From assembly GCA_017999615.1 (NCBI GenBank), contig JAGNLM010000001.1:124001-188000 (forward strand): DNA of 64,000 nucleotides, read 5' to 3'. The notes under the pieces are model-generated. The model was not told where the DNA came from and searched no databases. It saw only the letters and a program-made list of their open reading frames with translations. The number at the start of each line of letters is the position of its first letter. The stretch's first letter is position 1. Made by a program: the position numbers and the translations under genes. This stretch comes from Gammaproteobacteria bacterium. Lineage in GTDB: Bacteria > Pseudomonadota > Gammaproteobacteria > JAABTG01. Shown in pieces: positions 48,817 through 58,020 of the stretch.

Positions 48817-49707
48817 GTGGCACCCATAGCCCCGGCCAAGCCCCTGTTCTCGCCCGGTCCCGCCCTCAGCCTGCGGCTGGTGGCGTTCGTCCTGGCGTCC
48901 CTCGTGCTGATGACGGTGGACCACCGTTACCGGCACCTGGAGGTGGTGCGGGCGGGCCTGTCGGTTCTGGTCCTGCCGCTGCAGCTCGCGGTGAACGCCC
49001 CGTTCCAGCTCGCTCAGTGGGGGAGCGACCGTCTCGCGACCCGGCGCTCGCTGATGGACGAGAACGCGCGGCTGCGCGCCGAGCGCCTGCTCATCGACGC
49101 GCGCCTGGGGCGGTTCTCGGACCTCGAGGCCGAGAACCGGCGGCTGCGTGAGCTGCTGGACTCCTCCTCGCGGGTCGGGGAGCGGGTCCTGGTCGCCGAG
49201 GTGATGGCGGTCGACATGGACCCCTTCTCCCACAAGATCCTCCTGAATCGCGGCTCGCGGGACGGCGCCTTCATGGGCCAGCCGCTCATCGACGCGAACG
49301 GCGTGATGGGGCAGGTGGTGCACGTGACGCCGTTCTCCTCCACCGCGCTCCTGGTCACCGACCCCAACCACGCCCTGCCCGTGCAGGTCACGCGCAACGG
49401 GCTGCGGGCGATCGCCATTGGCCGCGGGGTGAGCAGCGGGCTCGAGCTCGCTCACATGCCGCTCAACGCGGACGTGCGGGTCGACGACCTGGTGGTGACC
49501 TCGGGGCTGGACGGGAGATTCCCCTCCGGGTACCCCGTGGGCCGCGTGAGTCAGGTGCGCCTGGACACCGGACGGCCGTTCGCCGAGGTCCGCGTGGAGC
49601 CCTCGGCCCACATGGAGCGCAACCGCGAGGTCCTGCTGGTGTGGGGCGCGGGGCAGCGCCCCAGCGAGGGGGCCCGGACCCCCGCCGCCGCGAGGGGAGG
49701 GTCGTGA
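48817..49707 (+). CDS. mreC: Rod-shape protein MreC
   Basis: A 296-residue bitopic membrane protein. One membrane helix (about residues 17-38) is followed by a coiled coil (about 70-115, rich in Arg/Leu/Glu) and a periplasmic beta domain with KILLNRGSRDGAFMGQPL and GVMGQVVHVTPFS. It links MreB to PBP2. Starts with GTG 48817; the stop overlaps the mreD GTG. Confidence 0.94.
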   Translation: MAPIAPAKPLFSPGPALSLRLVAFVLASLVLMTVDHRYRHLEVVRAGLSVLVLPLQLAVNAPFQLAQWGSDRLATRRSLMDENARLRAERLLIDARLGRFSDLEAENRRLRELLDSSSRVGERVLVAEVMAVDMDPFSHKILLNRGSRDGAFMGQPLIDANGVMGQVVHVTPFSSTALLVTDPNHALPVQVTRNGLRAIAIGRGVSSGLELAHMPLNADVRVDDLVVTSGLDGRFPSGYPVGRVSQVRLDTGRPFAEVRVEPSAHMERNREVLLVWGAGQRPSEGARTPAAARGGS

Positions 49708-50195
49708 GCCCGCCGTCGCCACGCCGGGGCACCGTCACCATCGCCGTGAGCTTTCTCGTGGCGCTGGTCCTGACGGCGCTGCCGCTCCCCCACTGGGCCG
49801 AGCCCTGGCGGCCCGCCTGGGTGACGCTGGTGCTCGCCTACTGGGTGCTCGCGCTCCCGCACCGCGTGGGCCTCGGCGTGGCGTGGGGGCTCGGCCTGCT
49901 GCTCGACGTGATGACCGGGGCGCTCCTCGGGCAGCACGCGCTCAGCCTCTCGCTGGTGGCGTTCCTCGCGTTGCGCCTGCACCAGCGCCTGCGCGTGCTC
50001 TCGCCCTGGGAGCAGGGCGTCAGCATCTTCCTCCTCGTCGTCCTCGACCGGGCGCTCTCCCTGTGGGTCACCGGGATCCAGGGCATGCCGACCGAGGCGC
50101 GGGCGATCTGGGCCCCGGCGGTGACCAGCACGCTCCTCTGGCCCTGGCTGTTCGTCGTCCTGCGCGACGTGCGCCGCCGCTATCAGGTCTCCTAG
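49704..50195 (+). CDS. mreD: Rod-shape protein MreD
   Basis: A 163-residue multi-spanning membrane protein with about five hydrophobic helices. The GTG at 49704 overlaps the mreC stop (GTGA) and is the natural coupled start; a longer frame upstream is inside mreC. The family segment WGLGLLLDVMTGALLGQHAL is present. Confidence 0.92.
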   Translation: MSPPSPRRGTVTIAVSFLVALVLTALPLPHWAEPWRPAWVTLVLAYWVLALPHRVGLGVAWGLGLLLDVMTGALLGQHALSLSLVAFLALRLHQRLRVLSPWEQGVSIFLLVVLDRALSLWVTGIQGMPTEARAIWAPAVTSTLLWPWLFVVLRDVRRRYQVS

Positions 50196-50214
50196 GCCCC
50201 GGGCGCCCTGAGCC

Positions 50215-52116
50215 GTGCGTCTGGACAGCCGAATGCGGGACCGGATGCAGGAATCCCTGCTGGTGGCGAACCGGCTCGTGCTCTCCCTCGTCGGCGTGCT
50301 CCTGCTGGTCGGCGCCCTGGTCGGGCGACTGTTCTATCTCCAGGTCGTCAGCCACGACCACTTCGCCACGCTGTCCGAGGACAACCGGGTCAAGCTGGTG
50401 CCGGTGCCGCCCACGCGCGGACAGGTCTACGACCGGCACGGCGTGCTGCTGGCCCACAACCAGCTGTCCTTCGGCCTGGAGGTGACCCCGGAGTCGGTGC
50501 CGGACATGGAGCGCACGCTCGCGGACCTCGCGGAGGTGATCGAGGTCCGGGCCGGGGAGCTCACCCGCTTCCGCTCGCTCCTCAAGCGCCGGAGGCGCTT
50601 CGAGAGCGTGCCGCTGCGCCTCAACCTGAGCGAGGAGGAGGTGGCCCGGTTCGCCGTGAACCGCCACCGCTTCCCCGGCGTCGACGTGGAGGCCCGCCTC
50701 ACCCGGTACTATCCCCTCGGGGTCTCGTCGGCGCACGTGGTGGGCTACGTGGGGCGAATCGACGAGCAGGAGCTGCAGACGCTGGACGGTGCCGATTACG
50801 CCGGCACCACCCACATCGGCAAGACCGGGGTGGAGAAGGCGTACGAGGAGTCCCTGCACGGGCGGGTGGGCTACGAGCAGGTCGAGGCCAACGCGGCGGG
50901 GCGCCTCCTGCGGGTGCTCTCGCACCGCCCGGCGGTTTCGGGCAAGGACGTGTACCTGCACGTGGACATGTCCCTGCAGCTCGCGGCCGAGGAGGCCCTG
51001 GGGGAGGAGAACGGGGCGGTGGTGGCCATCGAGCCCCACACCGGCGCGGTCCGGGCCCTCGTGAGCCGGCCGGGCTTCGACCCCAATCCGTTCGTCAACG
51101 GGATCGACGCGGCGAGCTACCGGGCCCTGCAGAGCGCCCGGGAGCGGCCCCTCTACAACCGGGCCCTGCGCGGGCAATACCCGCCGGGGTCGACGGTGAA
51201 GCCCTTCATGGCGCTGGCGGGCCTCTTCTACAACGTCGGGCTGGCGACCGGAGCCACCTACTGCCGTGGCTCCTTCTCCCTGCCGGGGGTGAGCCACGTC
51301 TTCCGGGACTGGAAGAGGGGAGGGCACGGCCGGGTCGACCTGAATCTGGCGATCATGCGGTCCTGCGACGTCTACTTCTACGAGATGGCGCTCGCCCTCG
51401 GGATCGACCGTATGCACGAGTTCATGTCGGGGTTTGGGTTCGGCCAGCCGACCGGCATCGACGTGGGAGGGGAGCTCCCGGGCCTCATGCCGTCGACCGA
51501 GTGGAAGAAGACCCGCCGGGGCCAGAACTGGTATCTGGGGGAGACCGTCAACGCGGGGATCGGCCAGGGCTACTGGCTCGCCACCCCCGTTCAGCTCGCG
51601 ACCGCGACGGCGGCGATGGCCACGCGGGGGCAGCGCGTGGAGCCGCGGGTGGCCCGGGCGGTGGTGGATCCGGCGACCGGGCGGATGACGCCGGTCACGC
51701 CGCGCACGAAGCACACCGGCCCGCCGGAGTCGAGCCGTTTCTGGGACAAGGTCATCGAGGGTATGGTGAACGTCGTCCACAGCCCCGGGGGCACGGCGCT
51801 GCGCGTCGGCGCCGACGCGCGCTACCGGATCGCCGGAAAGACCGGCACCGCGCAGGTGTTCTCCCTGCGGGGCGGCAAGTACAACGAGAAGACGGTGGAG
51901 AAGCACCTGCGGGACCACGCGCTCTTCATCGCCTTCGCGCCGGCCGAGGACCCCCGGATCGCGGTCGCCGTGCTGGTGGAGAACGGCGGCGGCGGGTCGC
52001 GCACGGCGGCGCCCGTCGCGCGCAAGGTCATGGACCACTACCTGCTCGGGGGCACCGGGGCGTCCACCACGGATCCCCTCAGCGGTGCCGGAGAGGAAGA
52101 GGAGGAAGAGGAGTGA
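50215..52116 (+). CDS. mrdA: Penicillin-binding protein 2 (peptidoglycan transpeptidase)
   Basis: A 633-residue class B PBP of the elongasome. An N-terminal anchor helix (about residues 22-45) is followed by the dimerisation domain and the transpeptidase domain. Active-site motifs are Ser326 in PPGSTVKPF, the SxD-type RSCDVYFYEMA and KTG in AGKTGTAQVF. The C-terminus is a run of seven Glu whose GAGGAAGAGGAG codons double as the ribosome site for rodA. Starts GTG 50215; stop overlaps the rodA GTG. Confidence 0.96.
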   Translation: MRLDSRMRDRMQESLLVANRLVLSLVGVLLLVGALVGRLFYLQVVSHDHFATLSEDNRVKLVPVPPTRGQVYDRHGVLLAHNQLSFGLEVTPESVPDMERTLADLAEVIEVRAGELTRFRSLLKRRRRFESVPLRLNLSEEEVARFAVNRHRFPGVDVEARLTRYYPLGVSSAHVVGYVGRIDEQELQTLDGADYAGTTHIGKTGVEKAYEESLHGRVGYEQVEANAAGRLLRVLSHRPAVSGKDVYLHVDMSLQLAAEEALGEENGAVVAIEPHTGAVRALVSRPGFDPNPFVNGIDAASYRALQSARERPLYNRALRGQYPPGSTVKPFMALAGLFYNVGLATGATYCRGSFSLPGVSHVFRDWKRGGHGRVDLNLAIMRSCDVYFYEMALALGIDRMHEFMSGFGFGQPTGIDVGGELPGLMPSTEWKKTRRGQNWYLGETVNAGIGQGYWLATPVQLATATAAMATRGQRVEPRVARAVVDPATGRMTPVTPRTKHTGPPESSRFWDKVIEGMVNVVHSPGGTALRVGADARYRIAGKTGTAQVFSLRGGKYNEKTVEKHLRDHALFIAFAPAEDPRIAVAVLVENGGGGSRTAAPVARKVMDHYLLGGTGASTTDPLSGAGEEEEEEE

Positions 52117-53225
52117 GCCTCCTTCCCGACGACCGGGCGAACCGTCTGATGCAGGCTCCGCTGCACCTGGACGTGCCGCTGCTCACGGGGATCCTCCTGC
52201 TCTCCGCCCTCGGGGGGGTGGTCCTGTACTCCGCGAGCGGGCAGAGTCTCGACGTGTTGTTGCGCCAGGGCCTGCGCTTCGCGCTCGCCCTGACCGTGAT
52301 GGCGTTGGTCGCCCAGATCCCGCCCCAGCTGATGTTCCGCTGGGCGCCGTGGCTGTACGTCGCGGGGGTGCTCCTCCTCGTCGCGGTGATGGTGGCGGGG
52401 GACGTGGGCAAGGGTGCCCAGCGCTGGCTCGACCTGAAGTTCGTGCGCTTTCAGCCCTCGGAACTGGTCAAGGTCACCGTGCCCCTGATGCTCGCCCGCT
52501 TCCTCTCCGAGGGCGCCCTGCCGCCGAGCTTCCCGCGGGTGATCGGCGCCGCCCTCCTGGTCCTCCTGCCCACCGCCCTGATTGCCCGGCAGCCGGACCT
52601 GGGCACCGCGCTCCTGGTGGGCGCCTCGGGGGCCTTCGTGCTGTTCCTCGCGGGTCTGCGCTGGCGGCTCATCGGCCTGCTGGTGGGCGCCATCGGGGCC
52701 GCGGCGCCGGTTGCCTGGATGTTCCTGCGGGACTACCAGCGCCAGCGCGTGCTGACCTTCCTCGACCCGCAGAACGACCCCCTCGGCTCGGGCTACCACA
52801 TCATCCAGTCCAAGATCGCCATCGGCTCCGGGGGGCTCTACGGCAAAGGGTGGCTGAACGGGACCCAGTCGCACCTGGATTTCCTCCCCGAGCGCGCCAC
52901 GGACTTCATCTTCGCCGTGGTGAGCGAGGAGTTCGGACTGTTGGGGGTGGGAGTGCTGCTCGCCCTCTACCTGTACATCATCGCCCGCGGGCTCTACGTC
53001 GCCTCGAAGGCGCAGGAGAACTTCGGGCGCCTGCTGGGCGGCAGCCTGATCCTGACCTTTTTCGTGTACGTGTTCGTCAACGTGGGGATGGTGACGGGCC
53101 TGCTGCCGGTCGTGGGGGTGCCGCTGCCGCTGGTGAGCTATGGGGGGACCTCGCTCGTGACGGTGATGGCGGGCTTCGGTATCCTGATGGCGGTGTACTC
53201 CCACCAGCGGCCGGTTGCCCGTTGA
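52113..53225 (+). CDS. rodA: RodA peptidoglycan glycosyltransferase (SEDS family)
   Basis: A 370-residue ten-helix membrane polymerase that works with PBP2. I use GTG 52113, which overlaps the mrdA stop (GTGA) and follows a purine-rich ribosome site; a later in-frame ATG at 52149 is possible. SEDS landmarks are GAQRWLDLKFVRFQPSEL, the catalytic-loop segment FLPERATDFIFAVVSEEFG and VGVPLPLVSYGGTS. Confidence 0.95.
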   Translation: MSLLPDDRANRLMQAPLHLDVPLLTGILLLSALGGVVLYSASGQSLDVLLRQGLRFALALTVMALVAQIPPQLMFRWAPWLYVAGVLLLVAVMVAGDVGKGAQRWLDLKFVRFQPSELVKVTVPLMLARFLSEGALPPSFPRVIGAALLVLLPTALIARQPDLGTALLVGASGAFVLFLAGLRWRLIGLLVGAIGAAAPVAWMFLRDYQRQRVLTFLDPQNDPLGSGYHIIQSKIAIGSGGLYGKGWLNGTQSHLDFLPERATDFIFAVVSEEFGLLGVGVLLALYLYIIARGLYVASKAQENFGRLLGGSLILTFFVYVFVNVGMVTGLLPVVGVPLPLVSYGGTSLVTVMAGFGILMAVYSHQRPVAR

Positions 53226-53231
53226 GCAGCG

Positions 53232-54317
53232 GTGAAGACCTTGCCCCGAGCGTCTGAGCAGTCCCGGCCGTGCCCCCTGGCGCGTCACGGCCCCGGCGGG
53301 TGCGAGCCCCGGGCCGGGCGGACGCTCGCGGCGGCGCTGCTCGCCGTGCCGGCACTCCTCGCCGCGCCCGGGCTTCTCGCGGGGGCGGGGGGCGGGATGC
53401 TCGACCTGCCCGGCGTGTCCGGCTTCCTGGAGGAGGTGTCCGAGCGCTACGGATATCCCCGGGCGGAGCTCGAAGAGGTGCTCGCCCGGGCCGAGGTGCA
53501 GCCCTCCGTGCTCGAGGCGATCGCCCGGCCGGCCGAGGCGAAGCCCTGGCACGAGTACCGGCGCATCTTCCTCACCCGGGAGCGGGTGGCGGGTGGCGCG
53601 GCGTTCTGGCGCGACCACGCCGCGGCCCTCGAGCGGGCGAGCCACCAATATGGCGTTGCGCCCGAGGTGATCGTCGCGATCATCGGGGTGGAGACCCGCT
53701 ACGGCCGGAACACCGGCGGCTACCGGGTGCTGGACGCCCTCGCAACGCTGGCCTTCCAGTACCCGCGCCGGGCCGTGTTCTTCCGCAAGGAGCTCGAGAA
53801 CTTCCTCGTGCTGACGCGCGAAGAGGGGCTGTCGCCGCTGGAGCCCCGGGGCTCCTACGCGGGCGCGATGGGCATCCCGCAGTTCATGCCGAGCAGCTAC
53901 CGGAGCCACGCCGTGGACCTCGACTCCGACGGGCGCCGGGACATCTGGCGCAACCCCGCGGATGCCGTCGGCAGCGTCGCCAGCTATCTGCGCGCCCACG
54001 GCTGGGAGCCGGGAGGGCCGGTGGCCTGGCCCGCGACGGCCGTCGGGCCGGAGGCGGCGCAGCTGGCTCGGGCTGGCCTCAGGCCGAGCCTTACGGCAGC
54101 CCGCCTCGCGGAGACGGGCGTCCGATTCCAGGGCGAGCTGCTCCCCGAGGGACTGGCCACCCTGGTCGAGCTGGAGGTCCGGGATGGCCTCGAGTACTGG
54201 GTGGGGTTGCAGAATTTCTACGCCATCACGCGCTACAACCACAGCCCACTCTATGCCATGGCGGTGCACCTCTTGTCGCAGGAAATCAAGGCGGCTCGCG
54301 GGTCGGGGAGGACCTGA
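53232..54317 (+). CDS. mltB: Lytic murein transglycosylase B
   Basis: A 361-residue enzyme cleaving the glycan strand to 1,6-anhydro-muropeptides. A basic N-terminus is followed by a hydrophobic signal (about residues 30-52, LAAALLAVPALLAAPGLLAG). I see no lipobox cysteine at its end, so it is probably a soluble or membrane-anchored periplasmic form rather than a lipoprotein. Catalytic Glu154 lies in IIGVETRYGRNTGGYRVLD, and SYAGAMGIPQFMPSSY is the family signature. GTG start 53232, 6 bp after rodA. Confidence 0.93.
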   Translation: MKTLPRASEQSRPCPLARHGPGGCEPRAGRTLAAALLAVPALLAAPGLLAGAGGGMLDLPGVSGFLEEVSERYGYPRAELEEVLARAEVQPSVLEAIARPAEAKPWHEYRRIFLTRERVAGGAAFWRDHAAALERASHQYGVAPEVIVAIIGVETRYGRNTGGYRVLDALATLAFQYPRRAVFFRKELENFLVLTREEGLSPLEPRGSYAGAMGIPQFMPSSYRSHAVDLDSDGRRDIWRNPADAVGSVASYLRAHGWEPGGPVAWPATAVGPEAAQLARAGLRPSLTAARLAETGVRFQGELLPEGLATLVELEVRDGLEYWVGLQNFYAITRYNHSPLYAMAVHLLSQEIKAARGSGRT

Positions 54318-54393
54318 GGCCTTGAATCCGCCGCTCAACCGTCCGGCTGCCCCTCGCTACCCGGACCCGCTCCTTCGGAGGCAATCCAGGACC

Positions 54394-55659
54394 ATGATGC
54401 GCATCCGGTCTCTCGTCACCGTTTCCCTCTTCGCCGTGGCCAGCCTGGCCGGGGCCGCCCCTGCCGGCGCGCCAGCGCCTGCCGCGCCTGCTCCGGCGGC
54501 GGCCGCCGCCCCCGCGAAGCCCGCCCCCCCGCCGGCCCCCGCCGTGAGCGCCCCGGCCGCAAAGCCTGCCGCCCCTGCCGCCGCGTCCCCCGCGCCGGTG
54601 ACGCCCGTCGTCGCGGCGAAGGCTCACCTGCTCCTCGACTACTACACGGGGCAGGTGCTGAGCGAGCAGAACGCGGACCTGCGCCTCGAGCCCGCGAGCC
54701 TCACCAAGATCATGACGGCCTATGTCGTCTTCGACGCACTGAAGAACGGCAAGATCCGGATGTCGGACCAGGTCGTCATCAGCGAGCGGGCCTGGAAGAT
54801 GGGCGGCTCGCAGATGTTCATCGAGGTCGGCAAGCAGGTCGCCGTGGAGGACCTGCTGAAGGGGATGGTGATCCAGTCCGGCAACGACGCGTCGGTCGCG
54901 CTCGCCGAGCACGTCGCCGGGAGCGAGGACGTGTTCGCCGGCCTGATGAACCGGCACGCCGAGCGCCTGGGGATGGTCAACAGCCACTTCACCAACGCGA
55001 GCGGCCTGCCCGACCCGGCCCTCTATACGACGGCCCGCGACCTGGCGACCCTCGGTGCCGCGCTGGTGCGGGACTTCCCCGAGTACTACCCGATGCACGC
55101 GATGCGCGAGTTCACCTTCAACAACATCGTGCAGCAGAACCGCAACCGGCTCCTCGGCCTGGAGGCGGGGGTGGACGGCATCAAGACGGGCCACACGGCG
55201 ACGGCGGGCTACTGCCTGGTGGTCTCCGGCGAGCGCGAGAACATGCGCCTGGTCGGGGTCCTGATGGGCGCCGAGAGCGAGAAGGTGCGCACCGCCGAGG
55301 CCCGCAAGCTGCTCGGCTTCGGCTTTCGCTTCTTCGAGGGCCAGAAGCTGCACGCGGCCAACGTGTCGCTCGCCCGGACCCGGGTCTGGAAGGGAGAGGT
55401 GAAGGAGCTCGACGTGGGGGTCGCCAGCGACCTCCAGGTGACGGTACCCCGGGGCCAGGCGGGCAAGGTCTCCGAGACCCTGGAGGTGAATCCCAGGATC
55501 GTGGCCCCCCTGCGCAAGGGGGACACCGTCGGCACGGTGAGGGTCCTGTTCGCCGGCAAGGAGCTGACGAGCCGGCCGCTCGTCGCGCTGCGCAGCGTCG
55601 AGCAGGGCGGCATCGTGCGCCGCTGGCTCGACGCCGCCTGGCTCTGGTGGAAGGGGTAG
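54394..55659 (+). CDS. dacA: D-alanyl-D-alanine carboxypeptidase (PBP5/6 family)
   Basis: A 421-residue periplasmic carboxypeptidase trimming pentapeptide stems. The ATG at 54394 is followed by a signal peptide (to about AGAAPA) and then an unusual Ala/Pro/Lys-rich linker of about 50 residues. The transpeptidase fold has Ser102 in PASLTKIM, SGN in IQSGNDASVALAEH and KTG in DGIKTGHTATAG. The C-terminal beta domain ends in an amphipathic helix, RRWLDAAWLWWKG, that anchors it to the membrane. rlpA, which often lies between mltB and dacA, is absent. Confidence 0.95.
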   Translation: MMRIRSLVTVSLFAVASLAGAAPAGAPAPAAPAPAAAAAPAKPAPPPAPAVSAPAAKPAAPAAASPAPVTPVVAAKAHLLLDYYTGQVLSEQNADLRLEPASLTKIMTAYVVFDALKNGKIRMSDQVVISERAWKMGGSQMFIEVGKQVAVEDLLKGMVIQSGNDASVALAEHVAGSEDVFAGLMNRHAERLGMVNSHFTNASGLPDPALYTTARDLATLGAALVRDFPEYYPMHAMREFTFNNIVQQNRNRLLGLEAGVDGIKTGHTATAGYCLVVSGERENMRLVGVLMGAESEKVRTAEARKLLGFGFRFFEGQKLHAANVSLARTRVWKGEVKELDVGVASDLQVTVPRGQAGKVSETLEVNPRIVAPLRKGDTVGTVRVLFAGKELTSRPLVALRSVEQGGIVRRWLDAAWLWWKG

Positions 55660-55689
55660 GGGGGCGAGACCCCCGAGGGAGGCCCCGCG

Positions 55690-56499
55690 GTGCTGGTGAC
55701 CGCAACCTACCTGGCCGTGGGCAGCGTCGCCGGGGTGCTGGCGGGTCTGCTCGGGGTCGGGGGCGGGCTCGTCATCGTCCCCGCCCTCGCGTGGGTCTTC
55801 CGAGAGTCCGGCTTCCCGGCTTCGGCCTTGATGCACATGGCCGTGGGGACCTCCCTCGCCACCATCGTCGCCACTGCCGCGTCCTCGGTGCGGGCCCACC
55901 ACGCGCGGGGGGCGGTGCGCTGGGAGCTCGCCGCGCGCCTGGCCCCCGCGGTGGTGGCCGGTGCCCTGGCCGGGGCGGCGCTGGCAGCGGGGCTCTCGAC
56001 CCGCTGGATGACCGGGCTGTTCGGGCTGCTCGAGGTCCTGGTCGGGGGCTACATGCTCGCGAAGCGAGACCGGGGGCCGGCTGAAGCGGCCACCTCCGTG
56101 CCCGGGACGCTCAAGGTCGCGCTCGCCGGGGCGGTGATCGGCACGGTGTCGGGGGTGGCGGGGATCGCCGGCGGGACGCTGACGGTGCCGCTCCTGGTGC
56201 GCTGGCGCGTGCCGGTCGCCCAGGCCATCGCGACCTCGGCCGCCGTGGGCCTGCCCATCGCGCTCTCCGGGGGCCTCGGCTTCGTCGCCACCGGTTGGGA
56301 CGCGGCGCTGCCGCGGGGGAGCCTGGGGTACGTCTACCTGCCCGCGGTCCTCGGGATCGCGCTCGCCAGCGTCACCTTCGCCCCGATCGGGGCGCGGCTG
56401 GCACACCGGCTGCCGACCGGGGTGCTGCGGCGGGTCTTCGCCGTCTTCCTGCTGCTGGTGGGGACGCGGCTGCTGCTGAGCGCCCTCTCGTCCCCCTGA
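55690..56499 (+). CDS. TauE/SafE family membrane permease
   Basis: A 269-residue protein with about eight hydrophobic helices in two similar halves, each marked by a Gly-rich loop: GLLGVGGGLVIVPAL at the N-terminus and GVAGIAGGTLTVPLL mid-protein. These are the signature of TauE/SafE sulfite/organosulfonate exporters. The start is GTG 55690, 30 bp after dacA. The substrate cannot be told from sequence; its position after the wall genes may be accidental. Confidence 0.88.
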   Translation: MLVTATYLAVGSVAGVLAGLLGVGGGLVIVPALAWVFRESGFPASALMHMAVGTSLATIVATAASSVRAHHARGAVRWELAARLAPAVVAGALAGAALAAGLSTRWMTGLFGLLEVLVGGYMLAKRDRGPAEAATSVPGTLKVALAGAVIGTVSGVAGIAGGTLTVPLLVRWRVPVAQAIATSAAVGLPIALSGGLGFVATGWDAALPRGSLGYVYLPAVLGIALASVTFAPIGARLAHRLPTGVLRRVFAVFLLLVGTRLLLSALSSP

Positions 56500-56512
56500 G
56501 CGCCCGGGCCCG

Positions 56513-56532
56513 CGCAGGGCGCTGCCCGCGCG
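56513..56532. terminator. Possible hairpin between the convergent permease and rho genes
   Basis: GCGCAGGGC and GCCCGCGC can pair with one bulged A in the 58-bp gap between the two convergent stops. There is no T-run on either strand, so termination here is uncertain. Confidence 0.3.
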
Positions 56533-56557
56533 GACGCCTGGGTGCGCGCCTGGACCC

Positions 56558-57820
56558 TCAGGCCTGCCGGCGCATCGAGTCGAAGAACTCGGCGTTCAGC
56601 TTGGTGGCCTTCACGCGCTCGAGCAGGAACTCCATCGCCTGGATCTCGTCCATCGGCTGCAGGAGCTTGCGCAGGATCCAGGTCTTCTGGAGGATGTCGG
56701 GCGCGAGCAGGAGCTCTTCCTTGCGGGTGCCCGAGCGGTTGATGTTGATGGCGGGGTAGACCCGGCGCTCGGCGATCTTCCGCTCCAGGTGCACCTCCAT
56801 GTTGCCGGTGCCCTTGAACTCCTCGTAGATCACGTCGTCCATGCGCGACCCGGTGTCGATGAGCGCGGTGGCGAGGATGGTGAGGCTGCCGCCTTCCTCG
56901 ATGTTGCGCGCCGCGCCAAAGAAGCGTTTTGGGCGCTGCAGGGCGTTGGCGTCGACGCCGCCTGTCAGGACCTTGCCCGAGGCCGGCACCACGGTGTTGT
57001 GGGCCCGGGCGAGGCGGGTGATGGAGTCGAGCAGGATGACCACGTCCTTCTTGTGCTCGACCAGGCGCTTCGCCTTCTCGATCACCATGTCGGCGACCTG
57101 CACGTGGCGGGTGGCCGGCTCGTCGAAGGTGCTGGCAACCACCTCGCCGCGCACCGAGCGCTGCATCTCGGTGACCTCCTCGGGCCGCTCGTCGATGAGC
57201 AGCACGATGAGGTAGCACTCCGGGTGGTTCGCCGCGATTGAGTGGGCGATGCTCTGCAGCATCATGGTCTTGCCCGACTTCGGCGGGGAGACGATGAGCC
57301 CGCGCTGGCCTTTGCCGATGGGCGCGATCAGGTCGATGATGCGGGGTGTCAGGTCCTCGGTCGTGCCGTTGCCGACCTCGAGCTTGAGCCGCTTGTCCGG
57401 AAAGAGCGGTGTGAGGTTCTCGAAGAGGATCTTGTGCTTCGCGGCCTCGGGCGTGTCGAAGTTGATGTCGTTGACCTTGAGCAGCGCGAAGTAGCGCTCC
57501 CCCTCCTTGGGGGGCCGGATCTTCCCGGAGATGGTGTCCCCGGTGTGCAGGTTGAATCGCCGGATCTGGCTCGGCGAGACGTAGATGTCGTCGGGCCCCG
57601 CCAGGTAGGAGCTGTCGGCCGAGCGCAGGAAGCCGAACCCGTCCTGCAGTATCTCGAGCACCCCGTCCCCGGAGATGTCCTCGCCTTTCTTCGCGTGGGC
57701 TTTCAGAATCGCGAAGATGACGTCCTGCTTGCGCGAGCGGGCGACGCCCTCGATGCTCATGGACTCGGCGATCTCCATGATCTCCGAGGCGGGTTTGCGC
57801 TTCAGCTCCGTTAGGTTCAT
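56558..57820 (-). CDS. rho: Transcription termination factor Rho
   Basis: A 420-residue hexameric RNA translocase (419 in E. coli). It begins [20 protein letters not shown]. The primary RNA-binding cold-shock-like domain contains [20 protein letters not shown], the P-loop is [12 protein letters not shown], and the Q/R-loop and C-terminus ([11 protein letters not shown]) are intact. It lies 200 bp downstream of trxA; its partner NusG is encoded at 14.6 kb. Confidence 0.98.
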   Translation of the reverse strand: MNLTELKRKPASEIMEIAESMSIEGVARSRKQDVIFAILKAHAKKGEDISGDGVLEILQDGFGFLRSADSSYLAGPDDIYVSPSQIRRFNLHTGDTISGKIRPPKEGERYFALLKVNDINFDTPEAAKHKILFENLTPLFPDKRLKLEVGNGTTEDLTPRIIDLIAPIGKGQRGLIVSPPKSGKTMMLQSIAHSIAANHPECYLIVLLIDERPEEVTEMQRSVRGEVVASTFDEPATRHVQVADMVIEKAKRLVEHKKDVVILLDSITRLARAHNTVVPASGKVLTGGVDANALQRPKRFFGAARNIEEGGSLTILATALIDTGSRMDDVIYEEFKGTGNMEVHLERKIAERRVYPAININRSGTRKEELLLAPDILQKTWILRKLLQPMDEIQAMEFLLERVKATKLNAEFFDSMRRQA

Positions 57821-58020
57821 GAGGGGTATGGGACCGATGGTCTCTGGCGGCGGGGTGGACGGATAGGCACCACACCGGCTGCCACGCCGAGAGTCGTGAC
57901 GCCGGGGGCGACGGTTGTTGGAGGGCGCTGGTTAGGGAGAGGATTCAGCGTTTGTGCTAAAGGCTAGCACTCCCTCCGGGAGGCGTCCAGCAACACGGGG
58001 GATGCCGGACGTGCCGGCGA
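57821..58020 (-). other. rho leader region with a 17-bp palindrome
   Basis: The 200-bp trxA-rho gap contains a perfect inverted repeat GTGCTA-N5-TAGCAC at 57954-57970 and no obvious Shine-Dalgarno-independent ORF. Rho genes commonly carry long autoregulated leaders; the palindrome could be an operator or a short RNA hairpin. No strong -35/-10 pair was found. Confidence 0.45.

Noticed and set aside
51501-52112. A 204-codon upstream extension of the rodA frame through mrdA
   Set aside because: It overlaps the PBP2 transpeptidase domain; the real start is the GTG overlapping the mrdA stop.
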